Assembly: GCA_963383645.1 (NCBI GenBank)
Contig: OY726563.1
Span: forward strand, 29,048,821 to 29,112,820
DNA length: 64,000 nt
Direction of reading: 5' to 3'
Source: Muscardinus avellanarius
Taxonomy: Eukaryota > Chordata > Mammalia > Rodentia > Gliridae
Position 1 is the stretch's first letter. Each line of letters opens with the position of its first letter. The notes under the pieces were generated by a model. The model did no database searches, was not told where the DNA came from, and saw only the letters and a program-made list of their open reading frames with translations. Positions 24,536 through 34,622 of the stretch are shown here, piece by piece. The position numbers were made by a program, and so were the translations under genes.

Positions 24536-24539
24536 AAAA

Positions 24540-24838
24540 TCCCTTTGACTCCAGCTATTTATCCCTCCCTCCTCCACTCTAAAATCTGAAAACACTGATC
24601 TTTTATTGTCCCCATAGATTTGCCTTTCCATGGTTAAGTTTACAATATAAAGCTTTATATTCCTTGCTTCTTGGTTCTTATTTTATTTTTAAATTTTTTA
24701 CATAATGAAGACCAAATCATATACACCCTTGATGGTCCTTGGAAGGTGCTTTTGGAGGAGATAAATATTTACAAAGTTTGAAAAATATAGTATGTATCCT
24801 TTCAAACTGGCTTCTTTAACTTCATAGTATGCATTTAA
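24540..24838. other. AT-rich stretch, possibly old L1 3'UTR antisense
   Basis: 'aaactggcttctttaacttc' and 'gcatttaagtttcctccat' resemble antisense ancient L1 3'UTR. Otherwise nothing recognisable. Confidence 0.4.
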
Positions 24839-24839
24839 G

Positions 24840-25695
24840 TTTCCTCCATCTCTCTGATTGCTAATGATGTTGAACATTTTTTCATACATTTATTGGCCAT
24901 TTTAATTTCTTCTTTTGTGAAGTGACTATTTAGTTCACTTGCTCATTTTTTTATTGGAACTACTCTGAGATTTCACCTAACTCCAACTAGAATGGCAATC
25001 ATTCAGAACACAAATAACAACAAATACTGGTGAGGATGTGGAGAAGTGGAAACTAATATATGGTTGGTGGGACTGCAAATTAGTGCAACCTCTTTGAAAA
25101 AGTTTGGAGGATCCTTAGAAGAATGGGAATGAATTTACCATATGATCCAGCAATACCACTTCTGGGTAGATACTCAGAAGAATAAGAACTAAACTACCAA
25201 ACTAATTCATGCATATCTATGTCCATAGTTACACAATTCACCATTGCCAAACTATTGAAACAACCAAGTTGTCCATCAACAGAAGAATGAATTACAAAAT
25301 TATTTGATATGTACACAATGAGATTTTATTCAGTCATAAAGAAGAAAATTACATCATTTATAGAAAAATGGATGGAAGTGGAGAACATTATACTAAGTGA
25401 GATTAGTAAGTTACAAAAAGTTAGAAATCAGATGCTCTCCCTATTATGCAGAAGCTAGGGAGAAAATGGGTCATAGGAGGCAAAAAAACTGAGGGAAATT
25501 TCCTAATGTACATAATAATACATTCACAAACATGTCAAAGTCAATCACTAAGCCAAACATGAGAAGGAGGAAGGAGGGAGAGAATAGGGTAAGAATTGGG
25601 TAAGGGCTAATTTAGTGATATGTGCATGTATGCTTCTACCATCTTGTACTCTATTAAGATGTATGACTACAATACACCAACAAAAAAAATAAAAA
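24840..25695 (+). mobile_element. 5'-inverted L1 3' end (twin-priming product)
   Basis: 24840-24955 is antisense L1 ('attggccattttaatttctt'). At 24956 it switches to sense L1 starting 'aactactctgagatttcacc', which continues through the ORF2 end and 3'UTR to 'gactacaatacaccaacaaa' and an A-rich tail. The inverted piece is the L1 segment immediately upstream of the sense piece, the usual signature of twin priming. Confidence 0.85.
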
Positions 25696-25734
25696 AAATT
25701 TTTCTCAATGCCTTTTATATGGTTTGAGAGCACA

Positions 25735-25738
<4 letters not shown>

Positions 25739-25788
<50 letters not shown>
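25739..25788 (+). repeat. (GT)n microsatellite
   Basis: About 50 bp of GT with one 'tttg' interruption, next to the antisense SINE at 25800. Confidence 0.95.
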
Positions 25789-25799
25789 ATGTGCATGCA

Positions 25800-25986
25800 C
25801 ATACATGTGTGTGGTACTGAGGACTGAACCACCCAGGGGCATTCTACCTCTAAGTTATACCCCCAACCCTATTTTTGTTTAGAAACAAGATCTCACTAAC
25901 TTCCTGACAACCTCACTAATTTTCTGAAGCTGGCCTTAAATTTTTGATCCTCCTGTCTTGGTCTCTTAGTTAATGGGATTATAGGC
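25800..25986 (-). mobile_element. B1-ID type composite SINE
   Basis: Antisense copy ('gtgtggtactgaggactgaa', 'cattctacctctaagttata', 'gatcctcctgtcttggtctc'). Confidence 0.85.
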
Positions 25987-25989
25987 AAA

Positions 25990-26445
25990 TACATTATTTT
26001 TAACTACTGAAAATATCCCATTGTTTGGATATAGTACAGCTCACCCAGTTACCTTGACAGACATCATGGTTGCTACCATGTCCTGCCAATTATATCTAAA
26101 AATGCTATGTCATGTGTCCAGAATTTTGTGTAGACCAATTTTCCAGTTCAATTTAATGAATACCAAGGGGTTTGATTGGAAATATTTAGTTTGACTTAAT
26201 TTAGAATGTTTAATTTCATGAGAAACTGTCAATTTGTTTACAAAAATGACTATTAATCAGCAATAAATAGAATTTAATATTGTTTAACATTCTTGTCAAT
26301 ATTTTTTAGGGTCAGTTTCTTAGATTTTTATCATTCTAATAGAAGGTTAGTGATATCTCATAAATTTAAGTTGGACTTCTCAAATAAAGTGTGATGTTCA
26401 GATTCTTTCTTCATATTTTAACTTGCCATTCATGTATTTTTTTAA
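25990..26445 (-). mobile_element. Ancient L1 ORF2 3' end, antisense
   Basis: Antisense L1M-type sequence ('ataccaaggggtttgattgg', 'atttttatcattctaataga', 'agtgatatctcataaattta'). Heavily diverged. Confidence 0.75.
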
Positions 26446-26489
26446 TAAAAGTTTTATCATCTGTATTTTAAAAGTGAAACTAAAAGAGA

Positions 26490-26815
26490 AAATAGGAAAG
26501 AAAAGTGGACTTCATGAAAATAAAATAAGAGACCAGTATAATAGTGGAAGGTGGTGAGTACAGGGAAGAAGGCAAAATCAGAGACTTAAAAGCTTGAAGA
26601 AGGAAACAGACCAAATCATATTTTGTTCATATGTAAAGTTACCACTTACAAATGTAAGAGTATGTATGGGCAGAGAGGAGTGATATAGTGAGATGGAACT
26701 AGTAGGAAAATGCACCAAGAGATATTTTGTAAATATATAAATGTTTCACTTTGAATTTTATCATGATGACTGGCTATAATACACCAATTAAAATAATTAA
26801 TTAAAATAACAAAAA
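26490..26815 (+). mobile_element. L1 3'UTR end
   Basis: Shares with 39090-39410 the blocks 'gaagaaggaaacagaccaaa', 'aaatgtttcactttgaattt' and 'ataatacaccaatt', ending in an A/T-rich tail. A different 3'UTR type from the one at 25540. Confidence 0.7.
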
Positions 26816-27144
26816 TTATAAAATAATTTATATAGACACAGTAAAATAATGAAGTAATTATTAAATATCCATTTTTTAAAAAAACTACATGTAATTTTTT
26901 GCCATAATAACAATATTTTTTAAATAATAAAATTTATTTTTATTAAAAATTTTGGTACTTAAATTTTCCTGTTGATTGTAAAAATTCTAGCTAATTAACT
27001 ATTACTTTATAAATAAAACTAGAGTGCTATAGAACTCCTAATAACAAAAATGTGCTGTCCTAATAAATCCAGTGCCAATCTATTTATATAAGCTACCCTG
27101 TTGTAGGCTATCAGAGATTGATTTCATTAAAGTGAATCAGTCAA
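26816..27144. other. AT-rich stretch
   Basis: Very A/T-rich; no gene or nameable repeat. Confidence 0.4.
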
Positions 27145-27515
27145 GAAAAAAACTAAACTGGAGAACATTATGCTAAGTGAGAGTGGTCAGTCACAAAAAG
27201 CAAAAAAATTGGATGCTATAATATGCAGAAGCGAGGTAGAATAAAGGTCATAGGAGAAACTCTAGATAAATAAGGATAAATCATACAGGAGCATATAAGG
27301 TGAAATAACTGAGGAGAGGGGGAAGAGGAAAATTCCCTAATGTATATGATGTACATTCACAAACATATCAAAATAAAAAACTAGAAGGAAAAAGGGGGAG
27401 GAAATGGGGAGGGAATTGGGGAAGGGCTAAATGAGTGATGTGTGTACGTATGCCTCTACCATCTTGACCCCATTAAGACGTATAACTGCAATACACCAAA
27501 AAACATCTAAATTTC
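27145..27515 (+). mobile_element. L1 3' end
   Basis: Begins within the ORF2 end ('gagaacattatgctaagtga') and continues through the 3'UTR ('aattccctaatgtatatgat', 'gtgatgtgtgtacgtatgcc') to 'actgcaatacaccaaaaaac'. Confidence 0.85.
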
Positions 27516-27628
27516 TTCACTTTAAAAATGTCCCTCAAGCATTTACAAGTAATTTTTCAACCAGAAGTTATGTGTTCATGTTGTAATGAGAGTCAACATA
27601 TGAAACCAGAAGGTATAAGTTACTAATC

Positions 27629-27641
27629 AAAATCTAACAAG
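27629..27641 (+). repeat. Target-site duplication, left, of composite copy B
   Basis: AAAATCTAACAAG, repeated exactly at 29732-29744. The left edge 'c/aaaatct' fits the L1-endonuclease preference (TTTT/A on the other strand). Confidence 0.88.
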
Positions 27642-27805
27642 GGCCGGGCCCCCCGCCTGACCCTGGGCGGGTGGGCAGGCGCTGGCGGGGCCCCCCTAGG
27701 CAACCCCCCTTTCCACCCGGAAGGATCCCGGGCCCCCGACTCTGGGCGGGTGGGCAGGCGCTAGCGGGGTGCCCCTAGGCGACCCCCCTCTCCATCCAGA
27801 AGGAC
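27642..27805 (+). repeat. 79-bp GC-rich tandem units at the 5' end of copy B
   Basis: 'ctgggcgggtgggcaggcgc' recurs at 27663 and 27742. Related to the 90-bp monomers at 58407-58700 ('gagggtgggcgggcacgagc') and unlike the 120-bp units of copy A. Confidence 0.85.
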
Positions 27806-28262
27806 CCTGTAAAAAAGGATACTGGAGATGCAGACAAAACTTATCCAAATGAACTGGAATTATTGGAAAAATTCCCCGCTAAGGAGGACTGCTTCTTCTC
27901 TAGATTGTTAAGAATCTTAGACATCACCTGTAAGGAGCGAGACTTTAGCGGAGACCAAGGATAAAGGTGGTGCTGAAAGCAGTCTCCGCGTTGGCGGTGG
28001 AGAATTGTATTCAGGAGAAGCAGAAATCGGAGCCTACCAACCTTATTTACTTATTTTTTTTTTTTTGAGAAATTACACCAAAGTTTGAATGCTACCGTCG
28101 CGCATGCTTAGGAAGACTGGACAACATTCAGAGTGCAAAGAGAGCTTGGGAAAGATTTGAAATGGTGGAGGCAGTGGCAATGGCAGTGGCAAGTACTCAG
28201 GGGAGGCAGAGATCTGATACATTACACCTGGAACTTCTGAAGTAATGACTTCTGAAGTAGGC
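27806..28262 (+). other. Middle module of the composite element (copy B)
   Basis: Two segments separated by a T run (about 28052-28065). The first runs from 'actggagatgcagacaaaac' to 'cagaaatcggagcctaccaa'. The second runs from 'gagaaattacaccaaagttt' to 'cattacacctggaacttctg'. Read on the other strand, the second segment ends in an A run, as an antisense retroposed fragment would. Confidence 0.75.
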
Positions 28263-28320
28263 AGAATGCTACCACCACCACATACCCTCAAGAACGTGGG
28301 ACACATAGTTGGGCGAAGAG

Positions 28321-29310
28321 GGTGCTCGGATTAGAGCCTGCTGAGAGGTGAGGCCAGCGACGGACACAGCAAAGCTGGGATCGGAGCCTGCCGTAAGGCA
28401 AGGCCGGTGCTGGGACCTCCGAGACCGGGATTGGAGCCTGCCAAGGTGTTAGGCCAGTGCTGGGGAAAACGGCTGGCATCAGAGCCTTTCGTGAGGCAAG
28501 GCCGTTATTGAGGCCTCCGAGGCCGGGATCAGAGCCTGCTGAGGGGTTAGGCCGGTGCTGGAGCCTCCGAGGCCAGCATCAGAGCCTGCTGAGGGATTTG
28601 GCCGGTGCCGGGGCCACTGGCCGGCATCAGAGCCTTCCGTGAGGCAAGGCTGCTATTGAGGCCTCTGAGGCCGGGATCGGAGCCTGCCATGAGGCAAAGC
28701 CAATGCTGGGCCCTCCGAGGCTGGGATCGGAGCCTGCTGAGGGGTTAGGCCAGTGCTGGGGCCAACGGCCGGCATCTGAGCCTTCCGTGAGGCAAGGCCA
28801 CTATTGAGGCCTCCGAGGCCGGGATCGGAGCCTGCCGAAGGGTTAGGCAGGTGCTGGGGCCTCCGAGGCCGGGATCGGAACCTGCCGAGGGGTCAGGCCG
28901 GTGCCAGGGCCAGCGTGGCCAGGATCGGAGCCTGCCGTGAGGCAAGGATGGTGCTGGGGCCTCCGAGGCCAGGATTGGAGCCTGCCGAGGGGTTAGGCTG
29001 GTGTTGGGGCCAGTGAGGTCGGGATCGGAGCCTGCTGAGGGGTTAGGCCGGTACTGGGGCCACTTGCCGGCATCGGAGCCTTCCGTGAGGCAAGGCTGCT
29101 ACTGAGGCCTCCGAGGCCTGGATCGGAGCCTGCCGAGGGTTTAGGCCGATGCCGGGGCCAACGGCTAATATCGGAGCCTGCCATGAGGCAAGGCCGGTGC
29201 TGGGGCCTCTGAGGCCGGGATTGGATCCAGCTGAGGGGTTAGGCCAGTGTCGGGGCCAGCGAGGCCAGAACCGGGGCCTCCCATGAGGCAAGGCTGCTGC
29301 TTGAGCTAGC
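28321..29310 (+). repeat. 50-bp GC-rich VNTR, about 20 units (copy B)
   Basis: Imperfect units of 50 bp (for example 'gatcggaacctgccgagggg' to the next 'gatcggagcctgccgtgagg'). Two unit types alternate, one with 'gaggggttaggccggtgctg' and one with 'gtgaggcaaggctgctattg'. High CpG content. Confidence 0.93.
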
Positions 29311-29384
29311 GAGGTCTGATCAGTCCACCGGGTAGCCAGGCCACAACTGGGGCCGTCAAGAGTGAGATCAGTATTTGCAACGTG

Positions 29385-29731
29385 ACATGCACAGAGAAAT
29401 ATTGCAGAAAATTAAGACCAGATGCTTCCCCTAATCAGCAATAACTAGGAGGAAACGGGCAACAGGAAGTGGTTGAGCTATAGACAGGGCCCTATAGTCA
29501 AGCAATTAAGGTGACCAATCAGAGGGTATGGAATAGGGGAGGATGGAGCCTCTCTAAAAATCAGGAGGTATCAAAGTTAATCACCAAACAAGCATGGGAT
29601 CAAGGGAGGGGGAGGGAATGGGATGGGGACTGGAGGAGGGCTAATTGGATGATGTGTGCTTGTATATCCTCTCAAGTCTTATATTCCAATGTGATGTATG
29701 ATTACAATGCACCAATAAAAATAAATTTTAA
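29385..29731 (+). mobile_element. L1-3'UTR-like tail of the composite element
   Basis: Aligns with the L1 3' ends at 25400-25690 and 16880-17048: 'gaccagatgcttcccctaat', 'aatcaccaaacaagcatggg', 'ggctaattggatgatgtgtg', ending in 'accaataaaaataaa'. It gives the element the 3' end expected for recognition by L1 machinery. Confidence 0.8.
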
Positions 29732-29744
29732 AAAATCTAACAAG
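29732..29744 (+). repeat. Target-site duplication, right, of composite copy B
   Basis: Exact partner of 27629-27641. Confidence 0.88.
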
Positions 29745-29904
29745 AAAATTCTTCAAGAACTTGTGATGAGCTTGAAAAAACAGCTAAAATAATTTATTGC
29801 CATTTAATTTGCATGTGGTCCTTGGAAGTGGTTTTGAAAAGGTTAGGCCTGGATGGAGAGAGATAAGATCCTATAATTCCAAAATTTAAAAAAGTATTAC
29901 ATTT

Positions 29905-30100
29905 GAGCTGGGCATGGTGGCACATGCTTTCTCAGTACTTGGGAGGCTGAGACAGAAGAATCCAGGTTCATAGCCAGCTTCAGCTACTTAGTGAGGCCTT
30001 CCACAACTTAGTGAGACCATGTTTCAAAAATAAAGAATAAAATATCAGGCTGGGAGTCTAGCTTGAAGGTGGAATGCCCCTGGGTTCAATGCTCACCTAA
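29905..30100 (+). mobile_element. B1-ID type composite SINE
   Basis: Sense copy, well kept ('gagctgggcatggtggcaca', 'gaatgcccctgggttcaatg'). Confidence 0.9.
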
Positions 30101-31499
30101 AAATTACATTTGCACATAAAATAAAAATAAGTTAAATGTAATAGAAATAGATTCTTGATTTTCTGATTTCTCATGGATACCATATTTATACAGTTTGTTG
30201 AATGATTTCTGTGTTTATTGACTCTGTGAGGAAAACTCCAGAACTTTGCAGTATGAGTCACTCAAAAGATGGGATTCTGAGTGATTACAATAAAGCATAT
30301 GGTAAAATGAAACTCCACTTAACATCCGTGTACTGGTTTAAAAGAAATAACTTAATATCAGTGCTTTCCTCAAAGGAAAGGTATAGGAAATGATGTTAAA
30401 AACTAAAAAATGATTTCAAAAATCTTTGAGAATATTTTTGCTAACAATATGTTACATAGGATAATTAGAAAATTTAATGCTATGAATTGAATTCAGTCTA
30501 GAGGCAGATATTGACTGATGGGTGAAAGCTTCTGAAAAGACATTTGTATGGTTCCTTTTGTGACTGTTTTGTATTGTTCTCTCTTATTTCTTGGTATCAC
30601 AGCACATTTTAGTCATCCTTTGAAAATGTGGCAGCTTTCTGAAAACAATCTATTGAGCTGTCTGAATTGTATCCTGCCTTTCCTGGAAAATATTAGAAAC
30701 AGAATATATCTAAGAAACATTCTGCAAGACACATCTAATATACAAATTAAAAGTTTTAAAAATCAATGCACAACTGAGGGAAAGAATAACACATTTGTCA
30801 TCTCCCTCCTTGTTTCACTTAGGATAGCAGTGGCATCCAGAATTGGTGCTGAACAGAAAAATGAGGGAAGTAGGTTGAAGAAAAGAAAAACAGCTACTCT
30901 CAAGTTAGAACAGGGGCCTTTGCCTTGAAAAGACATTACCTCAATGGATTCTCAGTTCATTCTATTGGAGTCCTTCAAGGGTGTGTTTTCTTAGTTTATA
31001 TTAGAAATTACTTATCATGCAGTTTTTGATTGTTGAGACTCAAGGAATTTAAATAGAGAAGCTAGATCAAAACTATTTCAGGAAAAGACTAAGACCTTGT
31101 TTCCCCAGCATGCTTTTGAGGGATCGAGTGGTTTAAGAACATGGTCATTCGAATAGAGATTTAGGATTGGGAACTGAAATCACAATGTATTATATCCAGT
31201 TAACTTCGACTTAGTATTGGTCCTTGCTGAGATTCAGCTCTCTAGAAAATAAACTGAATATATTTCAAGTGTATCTTACAGAAATGTTGTAAGAAGTTCA
31301 TAAGATTGTGTGAAAGAAAGTCATTTATATGAATTAATGCACTATAAAATATCCTTTGGATTTTATTTTAAATTTTGGTAAAAAACAAAACCAAGATTTG
31401 ACCAGGACACAGATCTAATATCCCTAGAAAAAAAATGAAGAAATGCACTGATACTAGAAATTTAATGGTACCAGGGACATATATCTTTGAAATATATCT
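30101..31499. other. Stretch without supported gene
   Basis: The longest frame, 30548-30928 (126 codons), has a hydrophobic start but no family motif, and codon use looks unselected. I see no nameable repeat. Confidence 0.5.
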
Positions 31500-31622
31500 C
31501 CAAACATTTTTATTTTTTGTTTTGAGACAGGGTCCTCCTAGATTGTCGACAGTCTCATTAAGTTACTAAGACTGTCCTGAACCTGCAATCCTCCTGTCTC
31601 AGTCTCACAAGTACTAGGATAA
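31500..31622 (-). mobile_element. SINE fragment (B1-like half), antisense
   Basis: 'ttttgagacagggtcctcct' and 'caatcctcctgtctcagtct'. The ID half is missing. Confidence 0.75.
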
Positions 31623-32262
31623 ACACACATTCACGAACATGCCAAGAAAGGAAATTTACTTTAGACAGACGTTCTTGTTTTGCAGTTTTTGTGTCATTAT
31701 CTTCTCTTGTAAAAGGCAAAATAATGTTTTTATTTGCACCATGTACTCACTCTTTTTGCCAATCTTTAATTCACATTCTCCCAGGGAAACAGTGTTGTAA
31801 CCTCTGTAACTCACTGTCTAGACAACTAAATGAATTTCTTTCATCCTTCATCTTCAAATCTATCAGTGCACTGCAATTGATACACAAGAATTCAAGAAAC
31901 AGTCTACTAATCAATGATAAATGATACCAATAGTCACTTCCATCATATAAGGACAAGATGATGCTATGCCAAAATGACTTGAAAGGGAAAAAGATGCAGG
32001 ATTTGAAGGTACTTCAAGGATCATTCCTGCTGATTCTTTGGCCTTCAGTCAAGAAAATATTTAAATCAGTCCTAAACACAGATGGTAATTTAATTTTTAT
32101 GGACCCATAGGAAAAGAGATTATGCACACACAGATATGTAAACTCTTTAGTTATTAATAATTCTAAAGATCAGACAATTATAATTTTCAAGCCTAGATTA
32201 CATTAAAATTATGAAATCATGATTATCTCTAGATCTAAGAAATTTTGTGAAATTTTTGTGGC
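31623..32262. other. Stretch without gene
   Basis: No nameable repeat; overlapping short frames on both strands around 31690-31956 are not convincing. Confidence 0.5.
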
Positions 32263-32468
32263 TAGCTGGGCATGGTGGCACACACTTCTAATACCAGCAT
32301 TGGGAGGCTGAGACAGGAGGATGGCAGTTCGTGGACAACCTCAGCCACTTAGGCAGGCCCTCCACTACTTAGTGAGACCCTGTTTCAAAATAAAGAATAA
32401 AAAAAGTTCAGGAGGTGTATGTAGCTCAGAGTTCAAATTCCCCTGAGTTCCATCCACAGACCTGGAAA
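32263..32468 (+). mobile_element. B1-ID type composite SINE
   Basis: Sense copy ('gctagctgggcatggtggca', 'gtgagaccctgtttcaaaat', 'gttccatccacagacctgg'). Confidence 0.9.
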
Positions 32469-33212
32469 AAAAAATTGTGGTCATGATGAAGCAGGAAAAT
32501 ATAGAAAAGGAAATTTTGAAAATCAGAAATATCACAGAAGAGCAAATTTAAAAAGAACATGTTTGAAGGGTAATAAAAAGGGAGAAGATTTAGTATCATA
32601 TCAGAATGAGAGTATAACAACGGTGTAAACAAGCATGTCCAGAATATTTCGTATTTCCTCACTTCTTGTTTGTGTTGTTTTGTATCTTAAAGTTCCTTAA
32701 GTGAAGGTTCATATATTTTCTTGGAATGTGAAATATGCAAGATTCTAAAGGCCCAGCTCTCCAGTGATCTTAATGCCACTTCTATGCACATTATAGAATT
32801 CAGTTAGGTTTGTCTTATATTTTCATGATCATATTTATGTACCTTTGCTAAAGCTCTGAACTTGTAGAGGATCAACATTTCATTTTATTATGTTTATACT
32901 CCCACTATAATATATCAGCATTCTGTAATAGGACACATCAAGAAATTCCTTAGAGAAATGGCCTTGAGACAGGAAAAACCTATAAAGTTTATCTTGGCGA
33001 TCATCTCAACAGGAGATGTGAAAGAGTCCATAAGTCAGAGGGAAGGCTGAAGATCAGGTTGTCAGAATTGATATTGTCCCCTTATCTGTGCATCCTGTCA
33101 GAGATGCAGAAAGACTATATATCTCATTACTTGTAATGTTAACTTTGATCAGGTGAACAAGCAACTGTCTACTGACTTTTTGTATTGTGAACTTACTGTT
33201 TTTCCATTTTTT
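32469..33212. other. Stretch without gene
   Basis: AT-rich; nothing recognised. Confidence 0.5.
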
Positions 33213-33350
33213 GTATGTGATGCTGAAGATTGAACTCAGGATCATTCTACCTTCAAGCAACGCCCCAAGCCCTATTATATTTTTTATTTGGAAACAGGGT
33301 CTTACTAAATTGCTCAAGGTCTCACTGCATTTGCCTAGAAATTTTAACAT
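33213..33350 (-). mobile_element. SINE fragment, antisense
   Basis: ID half ('gatcattctaccttcaagca') and the first part of the B1 half ('ggaaacagggtcttactaaa'); the rest is lost. Confidence 0.8.
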
Positions 33351-33963
33351 ATAATGGTGAGTCTTTTGTGTTTAACTAATTGAGATTTTCAATTACCATA
33401 ATTTCTTTCCAAATTACTTGAAATAAAGTATAAGAAATACTTGTATACTGTATCCTATTTATTATATTTTTAATGGAGAAAGTAGAAAGCATCAAACAAG
33501 TCAGAAAGGCCAATTTGTGAAAACGCTCAGTCGAATGTTATGTAATAACTCACTTTCTTTGGATTCCACATATATATCAGTATGTTGTGTGAAGGAGTAT
33601 TATATATTTATGCCTTAGGAATAAATCCAGCTATTGTTGAAGATATGACTGGCTACAAAGAAATCTAAGCAACAAGTTTTATATATCCAAGGGAAAGTAC
33701 AACTCACAGTGCAGACCCTTACTGTGTGACGTCATATTCTATGATAAAAACAAGCCCCAAATATTTCATAACAAAATAGTAACCTGGAAAGTAAAATAAA
33801 AATTAGTTTTCTTTTAACAAAAAAATAGAATAAATTGAACCAGGTCCTCAAAAATGTTCTTTGTATTTTTATTTCACTCTTAAAGTAATGATGTTTCCTC
33901 TAAGTCTTCCTTTCAAAGGTACACATATTCTAGGAGTCTGAATCCATTGACAAATATTAAAAT
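33351..33963. other. Stretch without gene
   Basis: AT-rich; nothing recognised. Confidence 0.5.
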
Positions 33964-34098
33964 CTAAGCTGGATGTAATAGTGTACACCTGTAATCCCAC
34001 TTGAAAGGCTGATATAGGAGGATTTTAGAGTTGAGAAAGCCTCAGAAATTTAGGGAGACTCTTAGAAATCCAGCAAGATCCTATTTCAAGGAAAACTT
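33964..34098 (+). mobile_element. SINE fragment (B1-like half), sense
   Basis: 'agctggatgtaatagtgtac' to 'gatcctatttcaaggaaaac'. The ID half is absent; an antisense SINE follows at once. Confidence 0.8.
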
Positions 34099-34101
34099 TA
34101 T

Positions 34102-34308
34102 TTTTTGGTGGTATTGGGGGGTAGAACCCAGGGGCTTTCTACCTACAGGATATACTCCCAGACCCATTATATATTTTATTTGGAAACATGGTCTCACTGA
34201 GTTGCTGAGAGCCTCACTAAGTAGCTGAGGATTGCTTCTAACCCGTGCGATCCTCTTGTCTCAGCCTCCCAAGCTCAGGGATTACAGGTGTGCGTCACCA
34301 TGCCCGGT
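34102..34308 (-). mobile_element. B1-ID type composite SINE, antisense, well kept
   Basis: 'ggtggtattggggggtagaa' to 'tgtgcgtcaccatgcccggt'. Complete. It lies in an alternating +/-/+ SINE cluster. Confidence 0.9.
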
Positions 34309-34336
34309 GGGGAAAAAAAATTCAAGTGGCTGGTGA

Positions 34337-34530
34337 TAGCTGGGCATGATGGCACATGCTTTTAATCCCAGTATTTGGGGGGCTGAGACAGGAGAATCAC
34401 AAGTTTGTGTCCAGCCTCAGCTACTTAGTGAGGCACTCCGCAACTTAGTGAGACCCTATTTCAAAATAAAGAATAAAATTAGGTCTCAGAGGTACAGTGC
34501 TCCTGGCTTCACTCACCAATACCGCAAGCG
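34337..34530 (+). mobile_element. B1-ID type composite SINE
   Basis: Sense copy ('tagctgggcatgatggcaca', 'gtgagaccctatttcaaaat') with a shortened ID half. Its 3' end runs into the purine-pyrimidine tract. Confidence 0.88.
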
Positions 34531-34531
34531 A

Positions 34532-34577
34532 ACGCGCATGCATGCGCATGCACACACACACACATACACATATACAC
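34532..34577 (+). repeat. 46-bp alternating purine-pyrimidine tract
   Basis: Starts with a 14-bp palindrome GCGCATGCATGCGC (34534-34547), continues as CA repeats and ends 'atatacac'. Every step alternates purine and pyrimidine, a composition known to favour Z-DNA. Confidence 0.9.

Positions 34578-34620
<43 letters not shown>
34578..34620 (+). repeat. (TCA)n trinucleotide repeat
   Basis: 43 bp of pure TCA repeats directly after the alternating tract. Confidence 0.97.
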
Positions 34621-34622
34621 TT

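Larger units (their letters stand above)
27642..29731 (+). mobile_element. GC-rich composite retroelement, copy B, complete with TSDs (SVA-like design)
   Basis: A 2.09-kb unit bounded by perfect 13-bp TSDs. In order: two 79-bp GC-rich units (27642-27805), a middle module with an internal T run (27806-28262), a 50-bp VNTR of about twenty units (28321-29310), a short linker, and a tail homologous to the L1 3'UTR ending 'caatgcaccaataaaaata'. It codes for nothing recognisable. The L1-like tail, the A-rich end and the TSD indicate mobilisation by L1 proteins. The architecture parallels primate SVA/LAVA elements, but no Alu- or SINE-R-like part is visible, so common descent with SVA is not suggested. 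Copy A shares the middle module and VNTR. Confidence 0.85.

Noticed and set aside
24154..24589. Overlapping open frames of 115-141 codons on both strands
   Set aside because: They run through the 120-bp tandem repeat, whose length is divisible by three and which lacks stops. The proteins are repetitive G/P/A-rich by-products.
25548..25832. 94-codon minus frame with a TH repeat
   Set aside because: Translation of the GT microsatellite and flanking L1 3'UTR.
28745..29291. Open frames in both strands of the second VNTR
   Set aside because: Same reason: low stop content of a GC-rich tandem repeat.
30548..30928. 126-codon frame with a signal-peptide-like start
   Set aside because: No recognisable domain or upstream context. 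A frame of this length is expected by chance in 64 kb.
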